Virus record (IMG/VR): IMGVR_UViG_3300009762_000001
Span: 1 to 47,764 of that record
Strand: one strand, 5' to 3'
DNA length: 47,764 nt
DNA from: a virus
A model generated the notes under the pieces. That model was not told the origin of the DNA. It worked only from the letters and a program-made list of their open reading frames with translations, and made no database searches. A program made the position numbers and the translations under genes. Position 1 is the stretch's first letter. The number at the start of each line of letters is the position of its first letter. Shown here one piece after another: positions 47,104-47,764 of the stretch.

Positions 47104-47764
47104 TCAGCGGTCAGCAGCAACGGGCGAAGTAGAGGCGACCGCTGAAACCTTCTTGCCGAAACGATCACATTCGTAGAGAACCTTCCCCACCCTGAATCCG
47201 ATCTTGTAGGGATACTCTGGGTTGTCTTTCCACTCATACAAGTCGGCCTTATTGATCTCGACAGCGATATAGCGGTCGCCTTTAACCGTGCGGAACTCAT
47301 CGCAGAAATACGGAAGCGAGCAAGCATGGAATTTACCACCGCCACATTCACTGTTCTTTGGTTCCCATGCTTTATGCTCGACCGTAGAACCCACCAGCCA
47401 TAGTGTTTCATTCTCGGTATTTTCCTGCGTCTTCCAGTCAACGGAAACTCGCTTGTAAAGTACGACTTTGTCACTTTCTTCGACTGCGTTGCGTTCAAAC
47501 CATCCTAAATCCTTGATGATCTGCACGTGGCAGTGTTTGGACTGTTTGCCTATATTCAGATTGATCGTGACTGGAAGGAAGGCTACAGAGAAGCCATGCA
47601 GCAGAATCTTTACGAATGCAGAGAAGATGCGCACAACAGAGTTCTCCCACGCCACGACCGAAGAGTTCTCCCACGCCACGACCGAAGAGTTCCCCCACGC
47701 CACGACCGAAGAGTTCTCCCACGCCACGACCGAAGAGTTCCCCCACGCCACGACCGAAGAGTTC
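47104..47764 (-). CDS. AWGNSSV-repeat protein with DUF7666-like C-terminal domain (partial)
   Basis: At least 219 residues; the 5' end is outside the window. N-terminal part made of 8-residue repeats (AWENSSVV / AWGNSSVV), each 24 bp. The C-terminal domain (VDWKTQENTENETLWLVGST and VEINKADLYEWKDNPEYPYK) is the kind often found after such repeats in phages. Likely a beta-solenoid structure; role unknown. Confidence 0.75.
   Translation of the reverse strand, partial: NSSVVAWGNSSVVAWENSSVVAWGNSSVVAWENSSVVAWENSVVRIFSAFVKILLHGFSVAFLPVTINLNIGKQSKHCHVQIIKDLGWFERNAVEESDKVVLYKRVSVDWKTQENTENETLWLVGSTVEHKAWEPKNSECGGGKFHACSLPYFCDEFRTVKGDRYIAVEINKADLYEWKDNPEYPYKIGFRVGKVLYECDRFGKKVSAVASTSPVAADR
47641..47764. 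repeat. 24-bp tandem repeats
   Basis: Five full copies of a 24-base unit beginning GTTC(T/C)CCCACGCCACGACC and a partial sixth reach the window edge. They encode the AWxNSSVV octapeptide on the minus strand. Copies 3 and 5 have C instead of T at position five. Confidence 0.95.

Noticed and set aside
47641-47764. Possible CRISPR array
   Set aside because: Units are contiguous 24-mers without spacers and are in frame in a protein gene.
1-47764. tRNA genes
   Set aside because: I looked at the intergenic gaps for cloverleaf-like arms and CCA-proximal patterns and saw none; a proper scan was not possible.

Overview
This window is a large part of the genome of a tailed bacteriophage with a contractile tail (myovirus morphotype). 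A portal, DUF2184-type major capsid protein, DUF3383-type sheath, DUF3277-type tube, tape measure, gp138-type spike and both terminase subunits can be read directly. The host cannot be named from this sequence. Base composition is fairly GC-rich, apart from AT-rich islands that coincide with mobile genes. Names such as DUF numbers come from recognising family patterns by eye; no database search was possible.

Almost every gene is on the minus strand, so transcription runs from high to low coordinates. From right to left: (a) 47.8-37.5 kb, an early/accessory region of many tiny overlapping genes, several with Cys/His metal-binding patterns, plus a PD-(D/E)XK nuclease, a coiled-coil protein, a nucleotidyltransferase-like protein, a protein resembling phiC31 Gp3, an ASCH-domain protein and a DUF5131 protein. 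(b) 37.4-34.4 kb, a replication block (winged-helix initiator-like protein, DnaB-type helicase, HTH protein). (c) 34.3-29.2 kb, an HNH endonuclease, a gene split by an insertion sequence, a second HNH protein and a C5 cytosine methyltransferase. (d) 29.2-25.8 kb, small genes and a papain-like cysteine protease, led by a good sigma70-like promoter. (e) 25.8-12.4 kb, terminase, Mu F-like protein, portal, protease/scaffold, cement and capsid. (f) 12.4-0 kb, neck, tail terminator, sheath, tube, tail chaperones, tape measure and baseplate; the last gene runs off the window.

Only two plus-strand blocks look real, and both look like insertions. One is a complete 1,785-bp IS1595-like element (31663-33447) with 23-bp terminal inverted repeats, an 8-bp target duplication and three passenger ORFs; removing it restores a 140-codon phage gene. 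The other is a three-gene AT-rich block (22.9-23.8 kb) that starts with a PD-(D/E)XK nuclease and sits at the start of the Mu F-like gene.

Two observations stand out. First, a cassette lies between the Mu F-like gene and the portal, where unrelated genes are not expected: two family-2 glycosyltransferases, a Cys-containing microprotein, a LuxR-type HTH protein, a radical SAM enzyme and a short-chain dehydrogenase, all overlapping or nearly so. Second, the palindrome CTGCAA-NN-TTGCAG occurs six times exactly and four more times with one change, in several reading frames and between genes, which suggests a dispersed protein-binding site.

Translational coupling dominates: ATGA, GTGA, TTGA and TAATG junctions are everywhere, and they expose real genes as short as 18-45 codons. 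Recoding signals include a -1 frameshift site in the tail chaperone gene and strong internal start sites in the protease/scaffold gene and in a coiled-coil protein gene. I recognised no tRNA, rRNA, CRISPR array or integrase.
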